Of a stretch of 64,000 nucleotides of DNA, positions 44,650 through 54,163 are shown in pieces. This DNA is from Deltaproteobacteria bacterium (lineage in GTDB: Bacteria > Myxococcota > B64-G9): NCBI GenBank assembly GCA_019314375.1, contig JAFCZJ010000004.1, positions 1 to 64,000 of the forward strand, in the 5' to 3' direction. Under the pieces are notes generated by a model that was not told the origin of the DNA, did not search any database, and saw only the letters and a program-made list of their open reading frames with translations. Each line of letters opens with the position of its first letter. Positions within the stretch are counted from its first letter, which is position 1. The position numbers and the translations under genes are program-made.

Positions 44650-45924
44650 ATGCGATTTCCCGGACACCGTATCGCCAAGCACTATTTCCCGGTGACAAAG
44701 AAACGAAGCCGCGTCGGGGTGAGTCAAGATGATGAGTCCCGGCCTTGGAATCTCTTGGGGCTGGATCAGATCGTGGTGGATGTGGAAGTCAAGGGAAGCC
44801 CTGACTTGCTTGAAGAGCTGGGTCTGGTGGCCGGCGAGTCCGTACTCTGGGATGATGAGATCCTGTCTCGATGGCGGGAGCGATTGAACCGGGAAGCGTG
44901 TCGGGTCTCCGCCGGGGGTGCGGTCGGCAATACGGTGAACAATTTCACCTATTTGTCAGGCGAGCCGGCTACGCTCCTCGGTGCGATTGGGGATGGCATT
45001 CGTCCAGGTGAACCCGCGTTTCAGTATGTGGCCCAGACCCCCGGGGCTGTGGATTTGGGTCGTCTCCGGTCCGTGCCTGGCTCCATTGCCACTGCGTTCA
45101 CCTTCATCGGCCCCGAAGGGGACCGCACATTTGCCGTAGCACCAGGCATTTCCAATGAGTATCCAGAGGAGGAGCTCCCTTTGGAGGTGGTTCGACAAGC
45201 GCCGGCGGTGTTGACGACTTTGTATTGCTTGAGGGATCCTGCTTGGCCCATCGCTCAGGCTGCCGAGCGGATGATGCGTGAGGCAAAAGACGCAGGAGTG
45301 CCTGTGGCGCTTGGGATGGGAACGGCGGGTCTGGTTCGGGAGCGCCAGGCGTATGCAGTGGACTTGCTCAAGCAATATGTAAACCTGGCTGCCATGAACG
45401 CCGATGAGGCCGAGGCCTTGACCGGTGAGCAAGATGCACTTTTGGCATGCCGCAAGTTGTTGGATTGGGTCGACCTTGTGATCATCACCGAAGGCGACCG
45501 TGGCCTGACCATGGGGGGTTGGGTGGATGAACGCTACAAGCGGCAGACCGATCAGAAAATCCGCTCCAAATCCATCCCGGAATACAATCGTTACGAGTAC
45601 AGCCGTCTGATGTGCTCTGCTGATTGTCCGGACCCCCTCAAGGTGTTTTCGCACATCCATCCATATCGTGGGGGGCCCGATCGGCTCAAGAACACCAATG
45701 GAGCAGGGGACGCCGCCTTGGCTGCGGTGTTGCACGACATCTGCGCCAACCGCTATCACCGCACCACCGTACCGGAGAGCGATAAGCACGCCGCTCCAGT
45801 AGAGTTTTTGACCTATTCCTCTCTCTCTCGAATCGCCCAATACGGCAATCGCGTCGCCTACGAAGTGCTCAAGGGCAATTCGCCACGGCTCAATGCTCCG
45901 GTGGGTCCTGATGAGGAGGGGTGA
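44650..45924 (+). CDS. gsk: Inosine/guanosine kinase
   Basis: 424 residues. The start MRFPGHRIAKHYFPVTKK and many later phrases match the E. coli Gsk pattern (AMNADEAEALTGEQDALLAC, FSHIHPYRGGPDRLKNTNGA, LHDICANRYHRTTVP). The enzyme phosphorylates inosine and guanosine with ATP in purine salvage. The PfkB-family ATP/active-site motif NTNGAGD, with the catalytic Asp, is intact. GGAGG lies four bases upstream of ATG 44650. Its stop abuts the stop of the convergent Smr gene with no gap. Confidence 0.92.
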   Translation: MRFPGHRIAKHYFPVTKKRSRVGVSQDDESRPWNLLGLDQIVVDVEVKGSPDLLEELGLVAGESVLWDDEILSRWRERLNREACRVSAGGAVGNTVNNFTYLSGEPATLLGAIGDGIRPGEPAFQYVAQTPGAVDLGRLRSVPGSIATAFTFIGPEGDRTFAVAPGISNEYPEEELPLEVVRQAPAVLTTLYCLRDPAWPIAQAAERMMREAKDAGVPVALGMGTAGLVRERQAYAVDLLKQYVNLAAMNADEAEALTGEQDALLACRKLLDWVDLVIITEGDRGLTMGGWVDERYKRQTDQKIRSKSIPEYNRYEYSRLMCSADCPDPLKVFSHIHPYRGGPDRLKNTNGAGDAALAAVLHDICANRYHRTTVPESDKHAAPVEFLTYSSLSRIAQYGNRVAYEVLKGNSPRLNAPVGPDEEG

Positions 45925-46629
45925 CTAGACCAGCGGCCTTTTCTTTCGCAGCAGCACATAAACAGCCCCCCCACCCCCGTCGCAGGGCCTTGCCGTGCAG
46001 AATGCCAAGATCAGCTTGCGCGTACCGCGGCGTGTGAACCAGGTTTTGAGGGCGTTTTTCAAAACAGGGATTTTATCCTTGGACCCTTGCCCCCGCCCAT
46101 GGATCACCAGCACGCAGCGATTTCCTTTGATGGCGGCTTCCAACAAGAATCGATCGACTTCGGCGCGCGCTTCTTCTCGGTTTAAGCCATGCAGGTCCAG
46201 GTGTTCTTGGACGGCGTAGGTGCCTCGTCGCAGATCCTTGAGCAGGCGCGGATCCACGCCCTCGGCCAGTCCCTCGATGGCCTCGTCGCTTGCATGGATG
46301 GAAAACCCGCTTTCTCCTTCCACCAGGTCATGCAGCGTTCTAAGCACTTCGGCCTCTTCCTCTTTGTCTGCCTGAGGAGGCTTGTAGGCGAGGGGGCTGG
46401 GATGAGGATCTCGCTTCGGTCGGTCCGCCATGGGATTGACGCTGGACATGGCCAGGGCAAAGAGTTCGTCTTCATCTTGAGCTTGGATCTCGGGCTGAGG
46501 CTCTGGTGGCTTGGCCTTGGGGCTCTCGGCTTCTATTTCTAGCGCGTGTGATTTGAGGGAGGCCAGGGCCTGGTTCTTAAAGACAGGCGCTTTCTTTGCC
46601 GGTTTGGGACTTTTCTTCTTTTTTGCCAG
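45925..46629 (-). CDS. Smr-domain protein, probable CTG start
   Basis: About 234 residues if translation starts at CTG 46629. The reading frame is open upstream of the first ATG (46449) for another 60 codons and codes a sensible N-terminus: AKKKKSPKPAKKAPVFKNQA, then DEDELFALAMSSVNPM. It begins right after the stop codon of the upstream gene, with GGAG about 6 bases before the CTG. The C-terminal Smr domain (about 140-230) has LDLHGLNREEA, HGRG and RPCDGGGGAVYVLL, and belongs to a family of nucleases/nucleic-acid binders of DNA repair or ribosome rescue. The gene lies 3 bases below the giant Cys-rich gene, same strand. Confidence 0.75.
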   Translation of the reverse strand: MAKKKKSPKPAKKAPVFKNQALASLKSHALEIEAESPKAKPPEPQPEIQAQDEDELFALAMSSVNPMADRPKRDPHPSPLAYKPPQADKEEEAEVLRTLHDLVEGESGFSIHASDEAIEGLAEGVDPRLLKDLRRGTYAVQEHLDLHGLNREEARAEVDRFLLEAAIKGNRCVLVIHGRGQGSKDKIPVLKNALKTWFTRRGTRKLILAFCTARPCDGGGGAVYVLLRKKRPLV

Positions 46630-46632
46630 TCT

Positions 46633-49600
46633 CTACTCCGGCGGACAGACTGATACGTAGCGGATGGCGTAAGACTTTTTGCCGGAGCTGTCACACTCAC
46701 AGGTACTCATGTCGTCTGGGTCGTCGCAGACGACGTGGCAGTTGCCGATGTAGTTGAAGACGGCACCAAATCGTTTGTCGCCGCCGGGATCCACCAGATA
46801 GAGCGCGTCGGTGACCAGAATGTCTCCACCCTCGTACCATTCTTCCTGAGAGATGACCGTGGTCGGCTTACGCCCCAGCAGGTTGCCGTTGGTGTCCATG
46901 GCTCGGAACATCAGACCCTGGTCGTTCGGGGACTGGCCTCGCTCGATCCAGAACACGCCCAGCATGTCGTCGTCCGGGTTGTAGGCTGCGGCACCACCAT
47001 AAGCATCGTGGCGGCAATGGGAATTCTGTTCACAGCCAGTTCGGAGGAAGGCGAATTCGCATTCGCCCTCGACGCAGGCACTGTAGTCCGTGGCCATGCT
47101 TGCTTGGAAGGGGCCCTTTTGCACTGCGGAGCCACTCGAGTTGAGTAAGACGGTGTAGACTTCCCGGTTGCCGCCATTCTTGATGGCGTCGAAGGTGATG
47201 ATGAAATTGCTGGCGGCTCGGTCCAGTGTGGGGTTGGACGCATCCGAGAAAGGCCCGGTGATGCTGTATTTTTGATTGGTCACAAGCCAGTCATGCCATA
47301 AATCCCAAAAGCCAAACCATGTCCACCAATGGTTCCAGTGGGTGTTCATCTCATAATGCAACTGCGCCACCCGAATAACGCGGTGGGGGGCGCTTCCTTC
47401 ACTCCAGACCACAACGAATTCCGATGCCCCGTCACCTTCGATTTGGATGTCACGGGGGTTCGATGCGCTGGTGACCTCATGCCAGAAGAAGTGGTTGGGG
47501 TCGTCCCAACAGGGGTCTTCATTCCAGCCACCGCTGCATGTGCGACTCGGGCCGCAGTCTGCGGTTTCCAGGCATTGTACATCGGGGCAATAACCGCCAA
47601 CGGCTCCGCATGGTTCTCCGTCAGGGCAGCGAGGGCTGATGCAGGACATGCCGCCTGTACAATCAGCGGTCGCCCAGCAGGAGCCGCCTACGCAGACGCC
47701 TCCTGAACAGCTGCCTGTGGAGCAGGGGTTTTCTGCATCACAGGCAGCGCCACGGCAGGTGCCTGGATCGCAACTGGCACCGTCGGGGCAGAGCCGAGGG
47801 TTGTTGCAGGACATGCCACTGAGGCAAGTGCCGTGCTCCCAACAATCGTCGCCAACGCAGACGCTGCTCGAACAAACGGTGCCGGTGGGGCAGGGGGTTT
47901 CTGCGTTACAGAACAGACCTCTGCATGTGCCGGGGTAGCAGCTATAGTCCGAGCAATCTCCGTAGGTGACCTCGGTGGGGTAGTCGTTCGGATCGGCATC
48001 CCAGGAACCATAACAAGAGTTCCAGGAGCGAATGTCGCCTGTGGCGTCCAAGGGCGCAGCCATGATGCGGTTGTAGTAACCCCAAACCAGGAGGAAGCCA
48101 CCATCGGCCTTGGCCAAATTGGGATAGTCTCGGTTGGCTTGACACCAGCCGAACCAGGAGTGCCAGCCCCAGTCATCGCAACTGTTCAAGGGGTTGTGGA
48201 GGCCTCCCGTGTAGCCGGTGGTACCCACCGTGCGGAAGAAGATGCCGCCATTTTGGCTGTATACCACCCCGAAGACGTTGCGATCCGAATCCCAGGTCAG
48301 GTCCGGATGGATGGCGTCGGTCCAATACCAGGTATTGGTGTCACGCCAGGAGATGCGGATGTCTTCATCATCTTCCAGGCCGCCTGGGCAAGTGGCGCCC
48401 TCCGGGCAGTCTTGGCGCGTCATGCACGAGTCCTTCTGACAGGCATAGTCGGTGGGGCAGTCGTCGGCGTTGCCGCAAGAGGGGAGGATGCAGTTGGCAC
48501 CGCTGCTGCAAGGTGAACCCTCGGAGCAACCCGTGGAGTAGCAGACCTGGCTGCTGGGGCAATCCGAGTTGAGGGCGCAGTTGCTTTTGCAGGTGGGGGG
48601 GTCGTCGGATCTATCGCAGGTCTGACCGCTTGGGCAGGCACCCCAGGGGGTGCAAGGTTGTCCACTGCAGTTGCCGTCGTCGCAATAACCACCCATGCAG
48701 TAGCCTGTGGAGCAAGTGCCGTCATGTTCACAAGAACAGGTGGAGAAGTCGTTGGGATCAGTACAGGTAAAGCGGCACTGTCCATTCACGTCCAGGTCTG
48801 GGCCGGCCTTGTGGGTCACCCAGTCGTAGAAGACTTTTTTGACGTTTTCGCCGCCATCGTCCGAGTCCCGGTTGTCTTCCCAGACGAAGCCGATGCTCAT
48901 GCTGTTGCCGGCCCTTGCCATGCGGGCATTGGAGCGGTTTACGTCCTCGGCCGTGATGTTTCCGTGCAGCATGGTGCATTCGCAGCCATTGTCGATGTCG
49001 CCATCCACATCCAGGAATGGCCAGCTGCATTTGACGATTTCGCATTCATCGTATTTGCAGCGGATGGTCATGGCACCAGGCGGTACCTCGTCCACGGGGC
49101 AATCGCCAGCGCAAGATTGGCAGCTGAATAATACACAGCCGATCGAGCCGCATGTTTCTCCATCGCCGCAGTCGCCATCCGTTTCGCAATCCTGGCCGGT
49201 GGGGTTTTCCATGCACCAGCACATGAGATCCGCCACATCGCAGGTGTTGCCGCAATTGCCCCCGAGGCAGATGTCGCCGGACGGGCAACTGTGATTGCAA
49301 ACGCCGCAGTGGTTGACGTCGGAAGAGGTGTCCACGCAGGCCCCGGAGCAGTTCTCCAGGTCGTCGCTGCATTCTTCATCGCAGGAGCCCTGGTTGCAAA
49401 CCAGGTCACTGGGGCAGCTGTTGTTGCACTCGCCGCAGTTCTGGGGATCCTGGTCGGTGTTGACGCAGGTGTTGTTGCAGGCGGTGAGGTCGTCAGGACA
49501 GTCGCTGCCGCAGCTGCCGTTCACGCAGACCATTTCGCCCGGGCAGGTCTCGCCGCATTCTCCGCAGTTGTTGGGATCGCTGGATGTGTCGACACAGCCA

Positions 49601-52209
49601 CCGGCGCAAGCTTGTTCGCCGTAACCGCATTCATCCACACAGGCACCACCGGAGCAAACCTGACCCTCCCAGCAGTGTTCGTTGCATCCGCCGCAGTTGG
49701 ATGGACTGGAGTCCAGTGAGACACAGGCCCCGTCACATTCCACCAGGTTGCCGCTGCATTCCAGATCGCAGCGGCCGTTGTTGCAGACCGTGCCGGCGGC
49801 ACAGGAGTTGCCGCAGGTGCCACAGTTGCCCGGATCGCTGTTGGTGTCCACGCAGGAGCCGGAGCAGCTGGCGTAGCCGGGTTCGCATTCGTAGACACAG
49901 GTGCCGCGCTGGCAGGCCATGCCCGGGGTGCAGGAACGACCGCAGCCGCCACAGTGATTGGGATCATCGAAGATATCCACGCATTCGCTGCCACATTGTT
50001 CCATGCTATCCGCGCAGGTCTGTTGACATGTCCCATCCACGCAGCTTTCGTTGGCGGCGCAGAATTCGTGGCATGTACCGCAGTGCCTGGAGTCATGCTG
50101 CAAGTCCACGCAGTAGCGATCGCAGTTGGTGAGACCGCCCTGGCAGTCGTCCATGCAGGTGCCGCTGGAACAGACCTGGGTGCCTGGGCATTCGTGGCCA
50201 CAAGAGCCGCAGTTGTAGGGATCGTTGCTTACATCCATGCAAGAGCCGCCACAGGAGACGTTGTCGCCCAGGCAGTCGTTCATGCAGACGCCGCCATCGC
50301 AAACCAAACCAGCGTCGCAGCGGTTCATGCAGGCGCCGCAGTTGTTGATGTCGGACACCGGACTGACGCAGCCGCCGCCGCAATCCACTTCGCCGCCGAC
50401 GCAACCCGTACTGCACATGCCATGGCTGCATACCAGGGACGCCGGGCAGGAGTTGCCGCAGGTGCCGCAATGCAATGGGTGGGAGCCCAAGTCCACGCAC
50501 TGATCAAAACAGGCTTCTGTTCCCGATGGGCATTCGGCCATGCAGTCGCCGCCACCGCAGACGAGGCCCGAGGGGCAGGTCACGTTGCATCCGCCGCAGT
50601 TGTCCGGATCCGACATGACATAGGCGCAGCCATCATCGCAGGTGACCGTGCCTTCCGGGCAAGGACCCAGCTCACAGTCGCCGCGCAAGCAAACCTCGCC
50701 GCCTGGGCAGGTGACTCCACAAGCGCCACAGTTGTTACTATCCACCATGGGATCGGAGCAGTCGCTTTCGCAGCATTGCTTCAGCGGCCGGCAGTAATTG
50801 TCGCAGTCGCCGCAGTGGCCTACGTTGCTGGACAGATCAAAACAGCTTCCATCACAGTCGATGAGTCCATCGGCGCAGTTGGTGCCGCAGATGCCGCCGG
50901 TGCACACTTCCGCGATATCGCAGTCAATGGAGCACTCGCCGCAGTTTTCATGATCGCCGTCGGTGAAGACGCAGTCGCCGATGCATTCTTCGGCACCCGG
51001 CGGGCAACCATTGTCGCCTCCACCCGCATCGAAGCAAATGCCCAAGTGACAATTCTCGCCCGGATCGCAGGGCTGGCCACATCCGCCGCAATGCTCGAAG
51101 TCGCCGGCGGGATCGGCGCAGGTGCCGCCGCAGTCGATTTGCCAACTGGGGCATGCGTCGCCGCAGGTGCCATCGCTACAAGTGGAGCCATCGGGGCAGG
51201 CTTGCTCGCAAGAACCGCAGTAATCTCGATGATTGCTGGTGTCCACGCAGTGGCCGCCGCAGTCTTCCGTGCCGGTCGGGCATTCCGTCCAGCACTCGCC
51301 GTGGAAACAGCCCAGGGCCCCACAGGAGTTCCCACAGGCGCCGCAGTGAGAAGGATCGCTCATGATGTCGACGCAGCGTTGGCCGCAGGCCTCGGTGCCT
51401 TCAGGGCATTCGCTTACGCAGGCGCCGCGTCCGCAGAACATGTTGTCGGCGCAGGTGTTGTCACAGGCACCGCAGTTGTCAGGATCGGATTGCAGATCCA
51501 CGCAGGCCCTGTCGCAGTTGGTCAGACCTGGGTCACAACCAGCAGCGCAAGCGGTGCGGTTGCAGACCTGTGCCGGATCACAGCCATTGTCACAGTCACC
51601 ACAGTGGTCGGGATCGCTGAAGGTGTCCGCGAGCTCGCCGCTGCAACAAGAAACACCGGGATCGCCGGCCACACCGCATTCGCCGCAATTGCTGGGATCG
51701 TATTGCAGATCGACGCAGCTTCCGTCACAACAGGCCTGGCCTGGGTCGCAGGCATGGCCGCAGCCGCCGCAATGATCGGTGCTGCTGTTCAGATCCACGC
51801 ATTCGCCCGAGCAGTTGAATTGGCCGGAGGGGCAGGAATCGCCACAGACGCCCCCGTAGCACTGTTCACCCTCCCCACAGGCTTGGTCACAACCGCCGCA
51901 GTGGTTCGGATCCATGTCGGTCCAAACACATTGTTGACCGCATTTTTCCATGCCACCAGGGCAGGCATCCAGGCAGGTGCCCTGATAGCACGCTTGAGTC
52001 GAGTCGCATGGGTGGTCGCATTCCCCGCAGTGCAGGGGATCGATTTCCGTGTTTACACAGTCGTTGGCACAGAGGGTCAATCCCTCATCGCAGATGACTT
52101 CATCCTCGCATGAACCGCAGGAAGACGACATCCCAGCCGCGAACAAGAAGCCCAGCCAGAGAGGAAGACCTAACTTACCGCCCCAACTCATCAATTTTAT
52201 CATCGCCAT
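46633..52209 (-). CDS. Giant Cys-rich repeat surface protein (about 1858 aa)
   Basis: The N-terminus (MAMIKLMSWGGKLGLPLWLG then AAGMSSSC) looks like a signal with an atypical lipobox. Residues 40 to about 985 hold about 23 tandem repeats of roughly 42 residues with the pattern CxxGxxxCxxxCxDxxxDPxxCGxCxxxCxxGxxCxxGxC. The C-terminal half mixes other Cys modules (CPSGQTCDRSDDP-like) with beta-propeller-like strands (GGFLLVWGYYN, FVVVWSEGS, LGVFWIERG). The repeats resemble Cys modules often mislabelled in myxobacterial genomes; Stig1-like is the nearest family name. Probably anchored at the surface and stabilised by disulphides. Function unknown. Composition and codon use fit the neighbours. 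Confidence 0.8.
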   Translation of the reverse strand: MAMIKLMSWGGKLGLPLWLGFLFAAGMSSSCGSCEDEVICDEGLTLCANDCVNTEIDPLHCGECDHPCDSTQACYQGTCLDACPGGMEKCGQQCVWTDMDPNHCGGCDQACGEGEQCYGGVCGDSCPSGQFNCSGECVDLNSSTDHCGGCGHACDPGQACCDGSCVDLQYDPSNCGECGVAGDPGVSCCSGELADTFSDPDHCGDCDNGCDPAQVCNRTACAAGCDPGLTNCDRACVDLQSDPDNCGACDNTCADNMFCGRGACVSECPEGTEACGQRCVDIMSDPSHCGACGNSCGALGCFHGECWTECPTGTEDCGGHCVDTSNHRDYCGSCEQACPDGSTCSDGTCGDACPSWQIDCGGTCADPAGDFEHCGGCGQPCDPGENCHLGICFDAGGGDNGCPPGAEECIGDCVFTDGDHENCGECSIDCDIAEVCTGGICGTNCADGLIDCDGSCFDLSSNVGHCGDCDNYCRPLKQCCESDCSDPMVDSNNCGACGVTCPGGEVCLRGDCELGPCPEGTVTCDDGCAYVMSDPDNCGGCNVTCPSGLVCGGGDCMAECPSGTEACFDQCVDLGSHPLHCGTCGNSCPASLVCSHGMCSTGCVGGEVDCGGGCVSPVSDINNCGACMNRCDAGLVCDGGVCMNDCLGDNVSCGGSCMDVSNDPYNCGSCGHECPGTQVCSSGTCMDDCQGGLTNCDRYCVDLQHDSRHCGTCHEFCAANESCVDGTCQQTCADSMEQCGSECVDIFDDPNHCGGCGRSCTPGMACQRGTCVYECEPGYASCSGSCVDTNSDPGNCGTCGNSCAAGTVCNNGRCDLECSGNLVECDGACVSLDSSPSNCGGCNEHCWEGQVCSGGACVDECGYGEQACAGGCVDTSSDPNNCGECGETCPGEMVCVNGSCGSDCPDDLTACNNTCVNTDQDPQNCGECNNSCPSDLVCNQGSCDEECSDDLENCSGACVDTSSDVNHCGVCNHSCPSGDICLGGNCGNTCDVADLMCWCMENPTGQDCETDGDCGDGETCGSIGCVLFSCQSCAGDCPVDEVPPGAMTIRCKYDECEIVKCSWPFLDVDGDIDNGCECTMLHGNITAEDVNRSNARMARAGNSMSIGFVWEDNRDSDDGGENVKKVFYDWVTHKAGPDLDVNGQCRFTCTDPNDFSTCSCEHDGTCSTGYCMGGYCDDGNCSGQPCTPWGACPSGQTCDRSDDPPTCKSNCALNSDCPSSQVCYSTGCSEGSPCSSGANCILPSCGNADDCPTDYACQKDSCMTRQDCPEGATCPGGLEDDEDIRISWRDTNTWYWTDAIHPDLTWDSDRNVFGVVYSQNGGIFFRTVGTTGYTGGLHNPLNSCDDWGWHSWFGWCQANRDYPNLAKADGGFLLVWGYYNRIMAAPLDATGDIRSWNSCYGSWDADPNDYPTEVTYGDCSDYSCYPGTCRGLFCNAETPCPTGTVCSSSVCVGDDCWEHGTCLSGMSCNNPRLCPDGASCDPGTCRGAACDAENPCSTGSCSGGVCVGGSCWATADCTGGMSCISPRCPDGEPCGAVGGYCPDVQCLETADCGPSRTCSGGWNEDPCWDDPNHFFWHEVTSASNPRDIQIEGDGASEFVVVWSEGSAPHRVIRVAQLHYEMNTHWNHWWTWFGFWDLWHDWLVTNQKYSITGPFSDASNPTLDRAASNFIITFDAIKNGGNREVYTVLLNSSGSAVQKGPFQASMATDYSACVEGECEFAFLRTGCEQNSHCRHDAYGGAAAYNPDDDMLGVFWIERGQSPNDQGLMFRAMDTNGNLLGRKPTTVISQEEWYEGGDILVTDALYLVDPGGDKRFGAVFNYIGNCHVVCDDPDDMSTCECDSSGKKSYAIRYVSVCPPE
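49252..52092 (-). repeat. About 23 tandem Cys-rich repeats within the giant surface gene
   Basis: Each unit is about 123-130 bp and is recognisable by CVDxxxDPxNCGxC. Units have diverged in sequence but not in cysteine spacing; units 4 and 12 lack their first half and unit 5 is shortened. Confidence 0.85.
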
Positions 52210-52341
52210 GGCACCACCCAAGGGTTTGGATTATCGTCCAATCATAGCTGAACGAGGCCCGATTCGCAATCGGTCAAGTGGACTCCATAAGCGGGGCGTT
52301 CACTTGCTTTATCTACCAGAAAAACAAAGAAAAAGATTGGC

Positions 52342-54051
52342 TCAATGGACTTGATCCAGAGCGGTGGATGAGGGGTTGAAAAGCTCTGCCGAAAGCAGCA
52401 AATCCGTGCCATCGCTGCCGCCAGTCAAAAGAACCGTGCCATCCTGGAGCAAGGTGGCGCTGTGGCCTGCCCGCGGTGCATCCATTCGGGCGGGTTGATT
52501 GTCTCGCCAGCGCAGACTAAAGGTTTCGGCCTCGTCGTCCCACCACTCCGCGTCCCGGATGGCCTGATAACGCAGGGGGGCTGCCGGGTCCTCCAGGCTG
52601 AAGCCCCCGGCCACCAGGGCGTGTCCTGCGTTGTCGACCACGGTGCAGCTATGAAAGACTCGTCCATCCGCCAAGATGTCGTTCTCGCCGAAGACGGTCA
52701 AAGACTCAAGTCGCAGGTCGGCCACGGCGGTGACCGCGAGTGGTTTGGGCAGGAAGGGTTCGTCTAATGAGTTGAATCGGCCTGGGTAGATACCGCCCGT
52801 GATCAGTACGCGTCCTGGGTTGATCCGGACGCCGCAGGCATGCATGACGGGCAGGCCTTCGCCCACCACCTCCCGCACGAAACGTGGCACCGTACTCAAG
52901 AGGTTGCCGGCCTGGAAGACCAGCCGCTCGGCGTAATCGCCCGGATCGAACCAGTCCTGAGACAGCCGACCGCCAATGAGCAAGCCCTCCGCTGGTTCGG
53001 CGTCAGGCGAAGTAAAGGCCACCACCATGGGTGCACGTCGGGCTTGCTCCATGGGATTTTCGATTTTGACGATGTCCACCCGGGAACCACCCACGGTGAT
53101 GAGCAGCGCCCGATTGATGGGTTCTCCGTCGGCATTTTCGCCACCCACCAGCAGGAATTGATCGTCGGCGGCGGGCATCATGCCCGCGAAAACGGTTGGG
53201 TCGATGTCGACGACCTGGGTGGACTGACTGGCCGGATTGTAAATTTCGATCGTGCTGGCCGCCAGGCCTGGCACCACACAACGCAACGGGGAGCCGGGTT
53301 GATCCGAATCGACGAAGTCACTCTGCAGGCTGGCCACCTCACAGCCGCCCATCAGCAGCACGCGGCCATCTTGTAGTACGGCGGCCTGGTGCAGGCCTCG
53401 AGGATGGGTCAAGCCCGTATTCAACTGCTCGAATGTGCCGCTGGTGGGATCGTAGATTTCTACGGTGTTGGTGGCTTGCAGCTCGCGGCAGGCCAGATCG
53501 CAGCGGGTGCCCTCGGCGTGGGCGTCGAAGCCGCCCGCGATCAGCACGCGGCCATCGGGCAGGAGCGTTCCGCTATGGAAGATGCGCGCCACGGTGGGAT
53601 CACCCACCGTGGTGGTGAAATCGCTGCAGCGACTCAACATCATCTCCACCCGGGTGGTGCCCTGATGTTTGATTTCTACCTCGGTGGCCCGACCGCACCA
53701 TCGCACCGCTTCATCCGCCGCCATGTAACCCTGGAAGGTGACGATGCGCCTGGTGCCGGCGGGGATGTCCCCGAGGCTGTATGAACGATCGGCTTCCAGC
53801 TCGTCAAAGGTACGGCATTTGACCAGCTCCCCCTCCGCCTTCAGCACACACAGCCTGAAGGTGTCGATGTCCGTAGGCGGGCTGCCCGGTTCGTTGGGCA
53901 TGCCTTGTGGATTCAGGGCCTGGCGGGCCACGGTCAGGTCGATAAGCAGCCCGTCCGGCTCTAATGGAGCGCAGGTCGCAAGGCTCGTCGCCACGAACAA
54001 GGTAGCCAGCATCAGACCAAACAGCCTCTTTATCCAAGTTTTGTTCTTCAT
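52342..54051 (-). CDS. Kelch-repeat lipoprotein (seven motifs)
   Basis: 569 residues with a lipoprotein signal (MKNKTWIKRLFGLMLATLFV, lipobox LATC). After about 130 residues of another domain come seven Kelch-like motifs ending in GG (DGRVLIAGGFDA, DGRVLLMGGCE, DQFLLVGGEN, EGLLIGGRL, RVLITGGIY, HALVAGGFSL, TVLLTGGSD). This is the number needed for a seven-bladed beta-propeller. Similar lipoproteins occur in many copies in Myxococcota and probably bind proteins or sugars at the cell surface. The ribosome site is weak. Confidence 0.8.
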   Translation of the reverse strand: MKNKTWIKRLFGLMLATLFVATSLATCAPLEPDGLLIDLTVARQALNPQGMPNEPGSPPTDIDTFRLCVLKAEGELVKCRTFDELEADRSYSLGDIPAGTRRIVTFQGYMAADEAVRWCGRATEVEIKHQGTTRVEMMLSRCSDFTTTVGDPTVARIFHSGTLLPDGRVLIAGGFDAHAEGTRCDLACRELQATNTVEIYDPTSGTFEQLNTGLTHPRGLHQAAVLQDGRVLLMGGCEVASLQSDFVDSDQPGSPLRCVVPGLAASTIEIYNPASQSTQVVDIDPTVFAGMMPAADDQFLLVGGENADGEPINRALLITVGGSRVDIVKIENPMEQARRAPMVVAFTSPDAEPAEGLLIGGRLSQDWFDPGDYAERLVFQAGNLLSTVPRFVREVVGEGLPVMHACGVRINPGRVLITGGIYPGRFNSLDEPFLPKPLAVTAVADLRLESLTVFGENDILADGRVFHSCTVVDNAGHALVAGGFSLEDPAAPLRYQAIRDAEWWDDEAETFSLRWRDNQPARMDAPRAGHSATLLQDGTVLLTGGSDGTDLLLSAELFNPSSTALDQVH

Positions 54052-54135
54052 AAGTAAGGGATTTTACAGCTTGTTGCGCCATGCGTCAACGAGTATGGCC
54101 GCTTCATCAGCCGTGTCCTGGATGGGGCTTGAATG

Positions 54136-54151
54136 CTGTACGCATGTTCAG
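54136..54151. promoter_or_regulatory. LexA-like SOS box upstream of imuA
   Basis: CTGTACGCATGTTCAG fits CTG-N10-CAG and is nearly identical to the site in front of dnaE2 (60334-60349); only two of the 16 bases differ. It lies 12 bases before the imuA ATG. Confidence 0.65.
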
Positions 54152-54163
54152 TACCCTGGGTGG

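Noticed and set aside
49252-52092. Regular 125-bp periodicity considered as a CRISPR or satellite array
   Set aside because: The repetition is at protein level (cysteine spacing), the DNA units are diverged, and the frame is open throughout.
49954-52113. Long open frame (about 719 codons) on the plus strand opposite the giant Cys-rich gene
   Set aside because: It is the antisense shadow of the repeat gene: Ala/Val-rich, no ribosome site and no family resemblance. Similar antisense frames at 4714-6576 and 14390-15964 are rejected for the same reason.
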